A DNA stretch of 27,423 nt from Deltaproteobacteria bacterium (GTDB lineage: Bacteria; Myxococcota_A; UBA9160; SMWR01). The translations under genes and the position numbers were made by a program. The notes under the pieces were generated by a model. It did no database searches. It saw only the letters and a list, made by a program, of their open reading frames with translations, and was not told the origin of the DNA. Each line of letters opens with the position of its first letter. Within the stretch, counting starts at the first letter, position 1. Shown piece by piece: positions 1 through 7,256 of the stretch. Location of the stretch: positions 1-27,423 of the forward strand of contig JAFDAW010000030.1 in NCBI GenBank assembly GCA_019313605.1, read 5' to 3'.

Positions 1-902
1 CCCTGCGGTTCGCCGCCTTCGAAAGCGCAGATGGACCGCTCGAGGGCGCCCGCGAGCAGGGGGCTCGCAGCTCCCTGGGCGCTTCGGCTGCCGACTTCTT
101 CGTGGTCGTAGAGCGCAACGACACGCGTGTATTGCGGCAGCGCGGCCGAACCGGCGCCGATCAACGCGGTCAACCCGGCATGACACGAAGCCAGGTTGTC
201 GAGCCGTGCGGCGTGGATGAATTCACCCCGCAGCCCCGAGACGACCGACGGTTGCACGTCGTAGGTCATCAGGTCGAAAGCCAACACGTCGCTCGCGTCG
301 ACTTCGATTTGATTTTGTACGTGCAGCTCCGACGCGAGCAGTTCCCGCAGAGGGGGCAGTTCCTCCAGGCCGAAGATGGGCGCCATGTGTTGCTGGGCGT
401 TGAGTTTGAGTCCCTTCTTGTTCAGTTCGCGCTGCAGGTGGATCGCGAGGTTGGGGATGCGGAGGATGGGCCGCGCGAAATCGATCAGCAGCGTGCGCGG
501 CTCGGGCGCTCCGCGCAGTGTCACCCGCCCGGCGAGCGAGAGGTCGCGGTCTAGCCAGGTGTGGAGCAGTGCGCCCCCGTAGGGCTCGACACCGAGTTGG
601 CGATAGCCGTCCGCGTCGATGTCGGGCCTTGGCTTGATGCGCAGATTGGGCGAGTCCGTATGTGCCCCGACGATCCGGAAACCTCCGTTGGCGGGGGAGA
701 CCGCACCGATCTGGAAGGCGATGAGGCTTCCCTCGTGGCGAACCAGGTAGCGCTGATCCCCGGGCCCCAGATCCCAGACCTCCTCTTCGCTGACGGCCTC
801 GTAGCCCGCAGCCTCGAGGCGACGCGCGGACTCCGCGACCGCGTGATAGGGGGTGGGCGAGCGGTCGATGAAGGAGAGGAGGTCGACGATCGGATCGGAC
901 AT
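1..902 (-). CDS. apeB: M18 family aminopeptidase (aspartyl aminopeptidase-like), 3' end outside window
   Basis: This is a zinc metallo-aminopeptidase of the M18 family, predicted to be a cytosolic enzyme removing N-terminal, often acidic, residues. Translating the minus strand from the ATG at 902 gives 300 residues open to the window edge; family members are about 430 residues, so roughly the last third is missing. Metal and active-site motifs are in order: HTDSP at residues 81-85, RLDNL at 232-236 (D234 as metal ligand) and DHEEVGS at 265-271. The N-terminus (DLLSFIDRSPTPYHAV) is typical of the family. It is divergent from the fatty-acid operon, separated by about 290 bases, and probably unrelated to it. 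The family assignment is firm; the substrate is inferred from family knowledge. Confidence 0.93.
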   Translation of the reverse strand, partial: MSDPIVDLLSFIDRSPTPYHAVAESARRLEAAGYEAVSEEEVWDLGPGDQRYLVRHEGSLIAFQIGAVSPANGGFRIVGAHTDSPNLRIKPRPDIDADGYRQLGVEPYGGALLHTWLDRDLSLAGRVTLRGAPEPRTLLIDFARPILRIPNLAIHLQRELNKKGLKLNAQQHMAPIFGLEELPPLRELLASELHVQNQIEVDASDVLAFDLMTYDVQPSVVSGLRGEFIHAARLDNLASCHAGLTALIGAGSAALPQYTRVVALYDHEEVGSRSAQGAASPLLAGALERSICAFEGGEPQ

Positions 903-1193
903 GCGGCCGAGGATAACATGGGTTCGGGCTACTTCCCCTGGGGGAGTCGCTCTTGATGGGCTTGGTGGATTTCTCGAATTCCCAGATCGCTGCCTTGACA
1001 AAAAGTGACCCGCAGTCATCATCGGGCGGACTTCGGAGATGATCTCGTGTCGCGGTGGGCCGGTTGGACCGTGATAGGGCTCTTTAGAAAGCGTTACAGG
1101 CTTCGCGGCGAGGTGGATCGAGAGGTCCTCGCGGCACCCGATACAAGCGATTTTATCCCCTCGGGGAAACTTTGAATTGAGCTGAGGGGACGC
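903..1193. other. Divergent intergenic region before the fatty-acid operon
   Basis: About 290 bases lie between two divergent starts, so promoters for both directions should be here. I see an exact TTGACA at 995-1000 but no convincing -10 element 16-18 bases further on. A 6-base inverted repeat, GCGAGG (1108-1113) and CCTCGC (1127-1132) with a 13-base spacer, and a short CTTT/AAAG repeat at 1082-1091 are possible but weak candidates for the operator of the TetR-type regulator encoded at the operon end. No ORF with coding character is present. Confidence 0.5.
1156..1190 (+). promoter_or_regulatory. Possible ribosome-site-sequestering hairpin
   Basis: The Shine-Dalgarno sequence of the first operon gene, GAGGGGA at 1184-1190 just before the GTG at 1194, is perfectly complementary over 7 bases to TCCCCTC at 1156-1162. 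The same TCCCCTC can instead fold locally with GGGG at 1063-free position 1163-1166, giving a small competing hairpin. The two folds exclude each other, so this could modulate translation of the operon. This is seen as complementarity only; function is inferred. Confidence 0.3.
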
Positions 1194-2141
1194 GTGGATC
1201 AGGATTTCAACCGCGACCAGTGGGCGATCGTGCTTGGCGGCTCGAGTGGCTTCGGGCTGGCGACCGCGCAGAAGCTCGCCGAGCAGGGGATGAGTTTGTG
1301 TGTCGTTCATCGCGACCGGCGCGGCGCGATGGGGCGAATCGCGCCCGAGTTCGAGAAGATTCGCGGCACCGGTGCTCGCTTGATCACCTTCAACACCGAT
1401 GCGCTCGATCCCGGCAATCGAGATCAGATCCTGACCGAGTTGGAAGGCGCCATGGGTGCCGACGGGAAGCTGCGGGTCATGCTCCACTCGATCGCGTTCG
1501 GGAATCTCAAACTGATCGCACCCGACAAGCGGGCCCCGTCGTCGACCCCCGGCGACCTCGCGCAACGACTCGGCGTTAGCGAAGAACGCCTGAAGGCAGC
1601 GGCGGACGAGCTCTTCGAGGCGGGTGCCGACGGCCTCCACACACTGGTCACGCCCCCCGATTATCCCGATCGGGCCTATATCGACGACGAAGACCTGGGG
1701 CGAACGATCTACAGTATGGGCACGAGCCTGCTCGGATGGGCGCAAACCGTGTTGGAGCGCGGTTTGTTTGCAGAGGATGCGCGCATCTTCGGTCTCACCA
1801 GCGAAGGCAACGAAGTGGCTTGGAAGGGTTATGCGGCCGTCGCGGCCGCCAAGGTAGCGCTCGAGTCGATCGCTCGTTCGATGGCGGTGGAACTCGCTCC
1901 CTATGGGATTCGAACCAATGTGATCCAAGCTGGCGTGACCGACACCGCTGCGTTTCAGGTAATTCCCGGCAGTGCCCAGCTCAAGGCTCAGGCCCGGCGG
2001 CGCAATCCCTTCGAGCGGCTGACGACACCTATTGATGTTGCCAATGTAATCTATCTGCTCTCTACAGCGGAAGCCGCCTGGGTCAACGGTGAAGTCATTC
2101 GAGTGGATGGCGGCGAACACATTTCTGGAGTTCTGCGGTGA
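1194..2141 (+). CDS. Enoyl-ACP reductase-like SDR with an insertion
   Basis: This is a short-chain dehydrogenase/reductase most like FabI/FabL enoyl-ACP reductases, predicted to reduce the trans-2-enoyl-ACP at the end of each elongation round with NAD(P)H. Evidence: an N-terminal nucleotide-binding loop (LGGSSGFG, residues about 14-21), the FabI-like HSIAFG strand around residues 97-102, and a Tyr213-x6-Lys220 pair, the spacing characteristic of enoyl reductases rather than the Tyr-x3-Lys of FabG. The C-terminal GVTDTAAF and VNGEVIRVDGG segments fit the fold. At 315 residues it is about 50 longer than FabI; the excess lies after HSIAFG, about residues 105-160, near the expected substrate lobe. 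The GTG start at 1194 is supported by GAGGGG 4 bases upstream. It is the first operon gene and overlaps the next by GTGA. A specialised ketoreductase is the alternative. Confidence 0.78.
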   Translation: MDQDFNRDQWAIVLGGSSGFGLATAQKLAEQGMSLCVVHRDRRGAMGRIAPEFEKIRGTGARLITFNTDALDPGNRDQILTELEGAMGADGKLRVMLHSIAFGNLKLIAPDKRAPSSTPGDLAQRLGVSEERLKAAADELFEAGADGLHTLVTPPDYPDRAYIDDEDLGRTIYSMGTSLLGWAQTVLERGLFAEDARIFGLTSEGNEVAWKGYAAVAAAKVALESIARSMAVELAPYGIRTNVIQAGVTDTAAFQVIPGSAQLKAQARRRNPFERLTTPIDVANVIYLLSTAEAAWVNGEVIRVDGGEHISGVLR

Positions 2142-3133
2142 CAGTATACCTGCACGGCATCGGACATTCTCATCCAGAAAACGAAATCACGAATCAATTT
2201 CTCGAAGAGCTGGATATCGGAACGAATGACCAGTGGATCATCGACCGCGTTGGAATCCGTTCGCGGCGTACCGTGTTGCCGCTCGACTACATCCGCGAGA
2301 CCAAGAATGCCGAACCGAGGGACGCGATGGAGGTGGCTCTCTATAGCAACGCAGATCTCGGTCAAAGAGCTGCGGAGCTCGCAATTTCACGCGCCGGAAT
2401 CCAGAAGAGCGACATCGGCATGCTGATCGGCGGCACCTCGTTGATGGACACGACGTCACCCGCCGAGTCGTGCAACATCGGTCAAGCGCTGGGACTCGAG
2501 GTGCCCGCCTTCGACGTGAATTCTGCGTGTACCAGTTTTTATGTGCAGCTTTACCTGCTCTCGATGATGCAACCCGATCTGCTTCCCGACTACATCCTTC
2601 TCGTCGTTACGGACTGTCTCACGAAAGCCGTCGACTATACGGATCGCTCTTCCGCCGTGTTGTGGGGCGATGGTGCCGCGGCTGCCGTGATCTCGACACG
2701 GCATCCAAGCCGGGCTCGTATCGAGGGAAACACGATGGAGTCGAGCCCGGCGGGTAATGACAAAGTCATCGTCCCGCGGTTTGGCTTCTTCCACCAGGAG
2801 GGCCGCACGGTCCAGACCTTCGGAATCAAGCGGATGACACGCCTGCTCAACGCCCTGAAGGAGCAATACGAGGATCCCGACCGAAGTTTCAAATTCGTTG
2901 GCCATCAGGCAAATCACCGAATGCTCGAGTCTGTCTGTAAACACTGCGAGATTCCCGCTGAGCGTCACTTCAGCAATGTCGAGTGGTTCGGGAATACCGC
3001 CAGTGCCAGTTCCGCGTCAGTGGTCTCGATGGAGTGGGAGAAGTGGCGCGACGGTGATGACGTGGCCGTGGTCGGGGTGGGCTCTGGGCTCACCTGGTCC
3101 GGCTACCTGATTCGATTCGGAGACAATTCGTGA
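2138..3133 (+). CDS. 3-oxoacyl-ACP synthase III (KAS III) family protein
   Basis: This thiolase-fold condensing enzyme of the FabH family is predicted to start chains by condensing an acyl-CoA primer with malonyl-ACP. The catalytic triad is visible: Cys131 in NSACTSF, His256 in GHQANHRM and Asn286 in GNTASASS; FabH uses the same Cys-His-Asn set. The WIIDRVGIRSRR segment near residue 33 and the glycine-rich C-terminus VVGVGSGLTWSGYLIRF are family features. Length (331 residues) is normal. Its GTG start overlaps the preceding stop as GTGA, and its own stop overlaps the next start as GTGA, which indicates translational coupling. Because the organism should also have a housekeeping fabH, this copy may use a different primer; that is inference. 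Confidence 0.9.
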   Translation: MTVYLHGIGHSHPENEITNQFLEELDIGTNDQWIIDRVGIRSRRTVLPLDYIRETKNAEPRDAMEVALYSNADLGQRAAELAISRAGIQKSDIGMLIGGTSLMDTTSPAESCNIGQALGLEVPAFDVNSACTSFYVQLYLLSMMQPDLLPDYILLVVTDCLTKAVDYTDRSSAVLWGDGAAAAVISTRHPSRARIEGNTMESSPAGNDKVIVPRFGFFHQEGRTVQTFGIKRMTRLLNALKEQYEDPDRSFKFVGHQANHRMLESVCKHCEIPAERHFSNVEWFGNTASASSASVVSMEWEKWRDGDDVAVVGVGSGLTWSGYLIRFGDNS

Positions 3134-3720
3134 CGTACGAGGAATTTCAGGATCAAAAGAGTTTCTCGAAGGAGGAGTTGCTCGGCGTCGCATACGGGAA
3201 TCTCTTCAGCGACGCGCCTCCCGAGTTCGCCCTGCAGCTTCCGGCTCCGCCCATGTTGATGATCGATCGGATCCTCGAGATCCGGGCCGAGGGCGCCCGA
3301 GGTCGTATCGTTGCGGAACGCGACGTGGCGATCGATGACTGGTTCTTTCAATGCCATTTTCGCAATGACCCCGTCCAGCCCGGCTGTTTGGGGGTCGACG
3401 GTGTTTGGCAATTGTTGGGTTTCTATTGTGCGTGGAATGGGGGTCTCGGATCTGGTCGAGCTCTGGGTTGCGGTGAAGTCGAATTTTTGGGCCAGATTCG
3501 ACCGCATGACCGCTGCGTGCGATACGAGATCGATGTCCGCCGCTTCACGAAGATCGCCCACGCCGGCGCGACGCTCGTGATCGGAGATGCGACGTTATTT
3601 GTCGACGACGAGCCGATCTATGAGATCAAACGCGCCAAGGTCGGAAGCTTCCAAGGCATCGCATACTCCGATTATCCGATGGCATCCGAGCGCTCGCGCG
3701 GTGGGAAGATGGAGCGATGA
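3130..3720 (+). CDS. fabA: FabA-type 3-hydroxyacyl-ACP dehydratase/isomerase
   Basis: This hot-dog-fold enzyme resembles E. coli FabA, which dehydrates 3-hydroxydecanoyl-ACP and isomerises the trans-2 double bond to cis-3, the entry point to unsaturated fatty acids. Diagnostic segments are LPAPPMLMIDRI (residues about 37-48), WFFQCHF with catalytic His76, and DPVQPGCLGVDGVWQLLGFY with Asp90; the His-to-Asp spacing of 14 equals that of E. coli FabA (His70, Asp84). GSGRALGCGEVEFLGQ is also FabA-like rather than FabZ-like. At 196 residues it is slightly longer than FabA (172), with an extra N-terminal segment. The start is a GTG overlapping the upstream stop; its own stop overlaps the following ATG as ATGA. 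Together with the KS at 4172 it suggests an unsaturated product. Isomerase activity cannot be judged from sequence alone. Confidence 0.88.
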   Translation: MTYEEFQDQKSFSKEELLGVAYGNLFSDAPPEFALQLPAPPMLMIDRILEIRAEGARGRIVAERDVAIDDWFFQCHFRNDPVQPGCLGVDGVWQLLGFYCAWNGGLGSGRALGCGEVEFLGQIRPHDRCVRYEIDVRRFTKIAHAGATLVIGDATLFVDDEPIYEIKRAKVGSFQGIAYSDYPMASERSRGGKMER

Positions 3721-4175
3721 GCGGAATTCATCTGACACCCAAGCAGGTTCTCGATCTGATCCCGCAACAGGATCCGTTTCGCTTCATCGATGACATCACG
3801 GAATTGGACGACGATCACATCGTGGGCGTCTACCGGTTTCGCCCCGAAGCGGACTTCTATCGTGGACACTTCCCTGGAAACCCCGTTACACCGGGAGTGA
3901 TCCTGATCGAATCGCTCGCACAGGTAGGCATCGTCGCACTCGGCATCTACCTGTACGCTCAGGAGAGTACAGACGACCCCACGAAGCTGATGACTTTATT
4001 TACCGATACGGATGTCGAATTTTCCGGAATCGTGAACCCGGGCGACCGCGTGACCATCACAGCGGAGAAGGTCTTCTTTCGCCGACGGAAATTGCGTTCG
4101 AAGGCAGAAATGAAGCTTGACGATGGAACGATCGTCTGTTCGGGAACCGTTTCAGGAATGGGAATATTCAAATGA
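3717..4175 (+). CDS. FabZ-type 3-hydroxyacyl-ACP dehydratase
   Basis: This is a single hot-dog-domain dehydratase of 152 residues, a normal FabZ length. Catalytic His51 lies in FYRGHFPGNPVTPGVILIES, followed 14 residues later by Glu65; FabZ proteins use a His/Glu pair where FabA uses His/Asp. The N-terminus LTPKQVLDLIPQQDPFRFID is the usual FabZ start. It would remove water from 3-hydroxyacyl-ACP of varied chain lengths, so the operon holds two dehydratases, one FabA-like and one FabZ-like, next to each other. Both ends overlap neighbours by four bases (ATGA), so it is certainly co-translated with them. Confidence 0.88.
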   Translation: MSGIHLTPKQVLDLIPQQDPFRFIDDITELDDDHIVGVYRFRPEADFYRGHFPGNPVTPGVILIESLAQVGIVALGIYLYAQESTDDPTKLMTLFTDTDVEFSGIVNPGDRVTITAEKVFFRRRKLRSKAEMKLDDGTIVCSGTVSGMGIFK

Positions 4176-5449
4176 GTAATCGAGTGGTGGTAACCGGGAT
4201 CGGAGTGTTGGCGCCCAACGGCAATGGCGTTCGCGATTTTGAACTTGCGCTCCGAAAGGGACTCTCTGGAATTCGGGTGAACGAGAAGATGGTCGAGTGT
4301 GGCTTCGGATCGCACGTGGCCGGCGTTCCCCAGGGCATCGATGAGATCGCAGAATCGTATTTCTCCGACGACCTCCTGCTTGCAATGAACTCCGGGCACC
4401 GCTGTGGGGCGATCGCCGGTGTCGACGCGTGGACGGATGCCGGGCTCGAGCGCCCCGACCCCGATGACGACCGTGTGGATTGGGATACCGGCGCAGTGCT
4501 GGGTACTGGGATCGGTGGCATGGATACGATTGCCAACGCGGTCGTGCCGATGACCAATGCCAAGAAGGTTCGTCGGCTGGGAAGTATCGTCGTCGAGCAG
4601 GTCATGTCGAGTGGAGTCTCGGCTCGCCTGTCTGGCATCCTGGCATTGGGAAATCAGGTCACCACGAACTCCAGCGCGTGCAGTACCGGAAGTGAAGCGA
4701 TCTCGATGGGTGTCGAGCGAATCCGCCGCGGGCTCGCCAAGCGGATGTTGTGTGGAGGCGTCGAGGGCGCGAGCCATTACATCTGGGCGGGATTCGACGC
4801 GATGCGGGTGCTCTGCCGCCGCTTCAATGATGCGCCGGAGTCCGCGTCGAGACCGATGAGCGCAACGGCTGCTGGGTTCGTCCCGAGTGCCGGCGCGGGC
4901 GTGCTGATGCTGGAAAGTCTCGAGAGCGCGCAGGAGCGCGGAGCGCGAATCCACGCTGAAGTGGCCGGATCCGCGATCAACTGTGGCGGTCACCGGGGAG
5001 GCGGCAGTATGACGGCGCCGAATCCCGAGGGTGTGAGTCGCTGCATCCAAGCAGCGCTCGCAGATGCGCAGATCGCCCCCGAAGAAGTGGATGCAATCAA
5101 TGGGCATCTGACCGCCACGGGCGCAGATCCCAAAGAGGTCCGCTCCTGGGCAAAAGCCCTCGGCTGCAGTCCGAGCGATCTGCCTCCGATCACATCGACG
5201 AAATCGATGATCGGCCACGCTCTCGGCGCTGCGGGTGGAATCGAGTCGGTCGCCTGTGTGCTCATGCTCAAAGGTGGATTCGTGCATCCCTCGATCAATT
5301 GCGAGGACGTGCACCCGGAGATCGAGCCCTACGCGGCGTCGATCCCGCACGCCGCATTGGAGACCCCGGACCTTCAGGTCGTCGTGAAGGCGGGCTTCGG
5401 TTTCGGGGACGTCAACGCATGTCTGGTATTTCGCAAGTGGAATGAATAA
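4172..5449 (+). CDS. FabB/FabF-type 3-oxoacyl-ACP synthase
   Basis: This elongating ketosynthase of 425 residues has the thiolase fold. The Cys-His-His triad is visible: Cys170 in SSACSTGSEAISMG, His312 in NGHLTATGADPKE and His349 in TKSMIGHALGAAGG. It condenses malonyl-ACP with the growing acyl chain. The first histidine motif reads GHLTAT where FabB/FabF normally have HGTST, so the glycine after the histidine is leucine; this may alter chain-length or substrate choice. Pairing with a FabA-type enzyme in the same operon recalls the FabA-FabB route to unsaturated chains. The ATG overlaps the upstream stop (ATGA). A gap of 97 bases follows before the ACP, the only sizeable gap in the operon. 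Confidence 0.92.
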   Translation: MSNRVVVTGIGVLAPNGNGVRDFELALRKGLSGIRVNEKMVECGFGSHVAGVPQGIDEIAESYFSDDLLLAMNSGHRCGAIAGVDAWTDAGLERPDPDDDRVDWDTGAVLGTGIGGMDTIANAVVPMTNAKKVRRLGSIVVEQVMSSGVSARLSGILALGNQVTTNSSACSTGSEAISMGVERIRRGLAKRMLCGGVEGASHYIWAGFDAMRVLCRRFNDAPESASRPMSATAAGFVPSAGAGVLMLESLESAQERGARIHAEVAGSAINCGGHRGGGSMTAPNPEGVSRCIQAALADAQIAPEEVDAINGHLTATGADPKEVRSWAKALGCSPSDLPPITSTKSMIGHALGAAGGIESVACVLMLKGGFVHPSINCEDVHPEIEPYAASIPHAALETPDLQVVVKAGFGFGDVNACLVFRKWNE

Positions 5450-5546
5450 CCCCGCTTCGGGAGATCTCCTGCACTTGATCAGGTAGGTGTCCCGAGAGCA
5501 TTCAGCGCCTGAAAGCGTTGCAGAGAGAGCAGAAAGGAGCTCATCA

Positions 5547-5795
5547 GTGGATCAAACCGAAATTTTTGAAAAAGTGGTCAAAATTCTCACCCCTTATGTA
5601 AAGAACCAGAAGGCACTCGAAGGTATCTCGCTGGCCACCCATATTCTCGACGACCTCAAAGTGAATTCGGCTCGACTGGTTGATGTCGTCCTCGAGTTCG
5701 AGGATGCCTTCGATATCGAAATCGATGATGACGATGTCGACAAGGTCGAGACTGTCGGGAATGCGGTCGAGTTGATTGAGGCGAAAATCGGGTAG
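5547..5795 (+). CDS. Acyl carrier protein with NSA in place of the DSL motif
   Basis: This 82-residue acidic, helical carrier protein is predicted to carry the growing chain on a 4'-phosphopantetheine arm. The likely attachment site is Ser41 in DLKVNSARLVDVVLEFED; canonical ACPs have DSL here, while this one has Asn-Ser-Ala. The C-terminal DIEIDDDDVDKVETVGNAVELI matches helix III and IV of ACPs. I chose the GTG at 5547 because AAAGGAG ends about 8 bases upstream and the protein then starts directly with helix I; an ATG-like start at 5487 (also GTG) would add a non-ACP tail. The stop overlaps the acyltransferase start by one base. The motif change suggests a dedicated partner for the phosphopantetheinyl transferase two genes downstream. 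Confidence 0.88.
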   Translation: MDQTEIFEKVVKILTPYVKNQKALEGISLATHILDDLKVNSARLVDVVLEFEDAFDIEIDDDDVDKVETVGNAVELIEAKIG

Positions 5796-6559
5796 TGGCA
5801 TTTCGGTCCATAGCTCCGCTGTCGGCGGGCGCGCGCAGACGATTGGTGCTGCAGCGAGAATTTTCCCGCCTGCTGTCGCCTCTGGCGGTTCCGTTGATTG
5901 GGATCGCGCTGCGCTGGGTGTTCGGTTACCGAATCGAATGCCTGCGGGATTTTCGGCGCGAGTATCGCAGGATCTGCCTCGAGCGAGATGGGCCGGTGAT
6001 GATCTGTGCAAACCATCTCACGATGATCGACTCTGTCGTGATCGCGTGGGCGTTGGGGTCACCATGGTGGTATTTCCGACACTTCAGGACGCTGCCCTGG
6101 AATATTCCAGAGCGGTCTATTTTCGCAGCCACACCCTATATGCGGTTTCTGATTTACGCACTGAAGTGTCTTCCCGTCGAACGTGGCGGCAATCGAGCAG
6201 AAGTCAATGAAGTGTTGGCTCAGTTGACACATGCAGTTTTCAACTGCGAAGTGGCATTGATCTTTCCCGAGGCCGGGCGGAGTCGTACCGGACGGGTGGA
6301 CCCGGATACAGCCGCCTCGGGAGTCGGCAGGATCTATCGAAGCATCCCCGACTGTAGAGTGGTTTGTGTGTACCTGAGAGGTGATCACCAGGACGACTAC
6401 TCGGACATGCCGGCTCGGGGCGAGCGCTTTCGCGGATCTGTTTCGGTCGCCGAGCTCAAAACGGACTATCGAGGTCTCCGTGCCTCGCGGGATATCGCGC
6501 GCCAGATCGCACAACGCCTCGCCGAGATGGAGCAGGAGTATTTCGATGATCGGGAATGA
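5795..6559 (+). CDS. PlsC-like 1-acyl-glycerol-phosphate acyltransferase family protein
   Basis: This is a membrane-associated acyltransferase of 254 residues. The NHxxxxD catalytic motif is present as NHLTMIDS (about residues 72-79), and the substrate-binding FPEGTRS block appears as FPEAGRSRTGRV (about residues 157-168). Hydrophobic stretches near residues 25-45 (LSPLAVPLIGIALRWVFGY) would anchor it to the inner membrane. It probably transfers the acyl chain made by this operon from ACP to a glycerol phosphate or another hydroxyl acceptor. Start GTG at 5795 overlaps the ACP stop (TAGTG); the end overlaps the next gene by 14 bases. The acceptor cannot be read from the sequence. Confidence 0.85.
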   Translation: MAFRSIAPLSAGARRRLVLQREFSRLLSPLAVPLIGIALRWVFGYRIECLRDFRREYRRICLERDGPVMICANHLTMIDSVVIAWALGSPWWYFRHFRTLPWNIPERSIFAATPYMRFLIYALKCLPVERGGNRAEVNEVLAQLTHAVFNCEVALIFPEAGRSRTGRVDPDTAASGVGRIYRSIPDCRVVCVYLRGDHQDDYSDMPARGERFRGSVSVAELKTDYRGLRASRDIARQIAQRLAEMEQEYFDDRE

Positions 6560-7256
6560 CGTCGTCGACCTCTCTGATCCCGAATCGTGGCGCGACGCGT
6601 GCCACTCGAGTTTCGATCGACGGGTCTTCACGCCGGAAGAAGGTCAATCGCTTTCAATGGATCATTCGGATGTACAGAAGCGCTGGATACTGTGGTCGGC
6701 CAAAGAGGCCACCTACAAGGCAGCCCGCAGGGAATCTGCAGAGGTCGCTTTTTCGCCTGCACGTTTTGTCGTCGATCTCGATCGCTCGCTGCGCGGATCG
6801 GTCCGGTACGGGATTCGTCGCTGGCCGGTTCGGGTTCAGATCGACGGGGACTGCGTGCACGCTGTGGTGAGTGGGGATGAATTTTTCACCGGAACTCTTT
6901 CGGGTGCATGTCGGCTTAGGTCGGCTGAGCTTCGCGATCCGAGCGAGGGAGTCCGCCAATTCGCGCTCTCGTCGATTGCCACGGAGTTGGGTGTTGCGAT
7001 TTCTGATCTGCGGATCGAGAAGGTCAGCCGGATTCCGCAGCTGATCCTGGCTGGAGAAGCCATGCCGGTGGCGCTCTCCCTCTCGCATCACGGTGCGTAC
7101 GCGGGGTTTGCGTGCCGCGACCCGCGGATCGAGAAGGCCGATCGGGTTTCGCAGTGTGCCGCAGCCGGCAAAGCCACATGCGTGTCACTCTCGCACGATG
7201 CTTCGTACGCGAGCATCGCGTATCGGTCCCACGTCGAGCAGGGTGTTCTCCGTTGA
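6546..7256 (+). CDS. 4'-phosphopantetheinyl transferase superfamily protein with duplicated tail
   Basis: Predicted to move 4'-phosphopantetheine from CoA to the serine of the operon ACP. The N-terminus MIGNDVVDL carries the metal-binding Asp seen in AcpS-type enzymes, and WSAKEATYKA (about residues 53-62) matches the WxxKEAxxK signature. At 236 residues it is longer than AcpS (about 125). The C-terminal third contains two tandem copies of a 36-38-residue unit ending in SLSHHGAYAGFACR and SLSHDASYASIAYR. The ATG at 6546 lies inside the acyltransferase gene and follows a GAGCAGGAG stretch; an upstream in-frame start would give an unrelated extension. Its TGA overlaps the TTG start of the carboxylase (TTGA). 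Confidence 0.85.
   Translation: MIGNDVVDLSDPESWRDACHSSFDRRVFTPEEGQSLSMDHSDVQKRWILWSAKEATYKAARRESAEVAFSPARFVVDLDRSLRGSVRYGIRRWPVRVQIDGDCVHAVVSGDEFFTGTLSGACRLRSAELRDPSEGVRQFALSSIATELGVAISDLRIEKVSRIPQLILAGEAMPVALSLSHHGAYAGFACRDPRIEKADRVSQCAAAGKATCVSLSHDASYASIAYRSHVEQGVLR
7005..7226 (+). repeat. Tandem intragenic duplication in the phosphopantetheinyl transferase
   Basis: Two adjacent in-frame copies, 7005-7118 (38 codons) and 7119-7226 (36 codons), encode segments that both begin Asp-x-Arg-Ile-Glu-Lys and end in a SLSH...YA..A-[CY]-Arg stretch. The nucleotide copies share runs such as CGGATCGAGAAGG. The second copy is shorter by two codons in the middle. Copies have diverged, so the duplication is not recent. 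Confidence 0.8.

Noticed and set aside
551..956. Overlapping frames on both strands near the left edge
   Set aside because: The minus-strand frame from 902 encodes an M18 aminopeptidase with HTDSP, LDNL and DHEEVGS; the others are shadows.
995..1024. TTGACA as a sigma-70 promoter
   Set aside because: No acceptable -10 hexamer at 16-18 bases, so it is noted only as part of the intergenic region.
3959..5350. 463-codon open frame on the minus strand
   Set aside because: It lies opposite the ketosynthase, which has full catalytic motifs; the minus-strand protein is Arg/His-rich with no recognisable domain.
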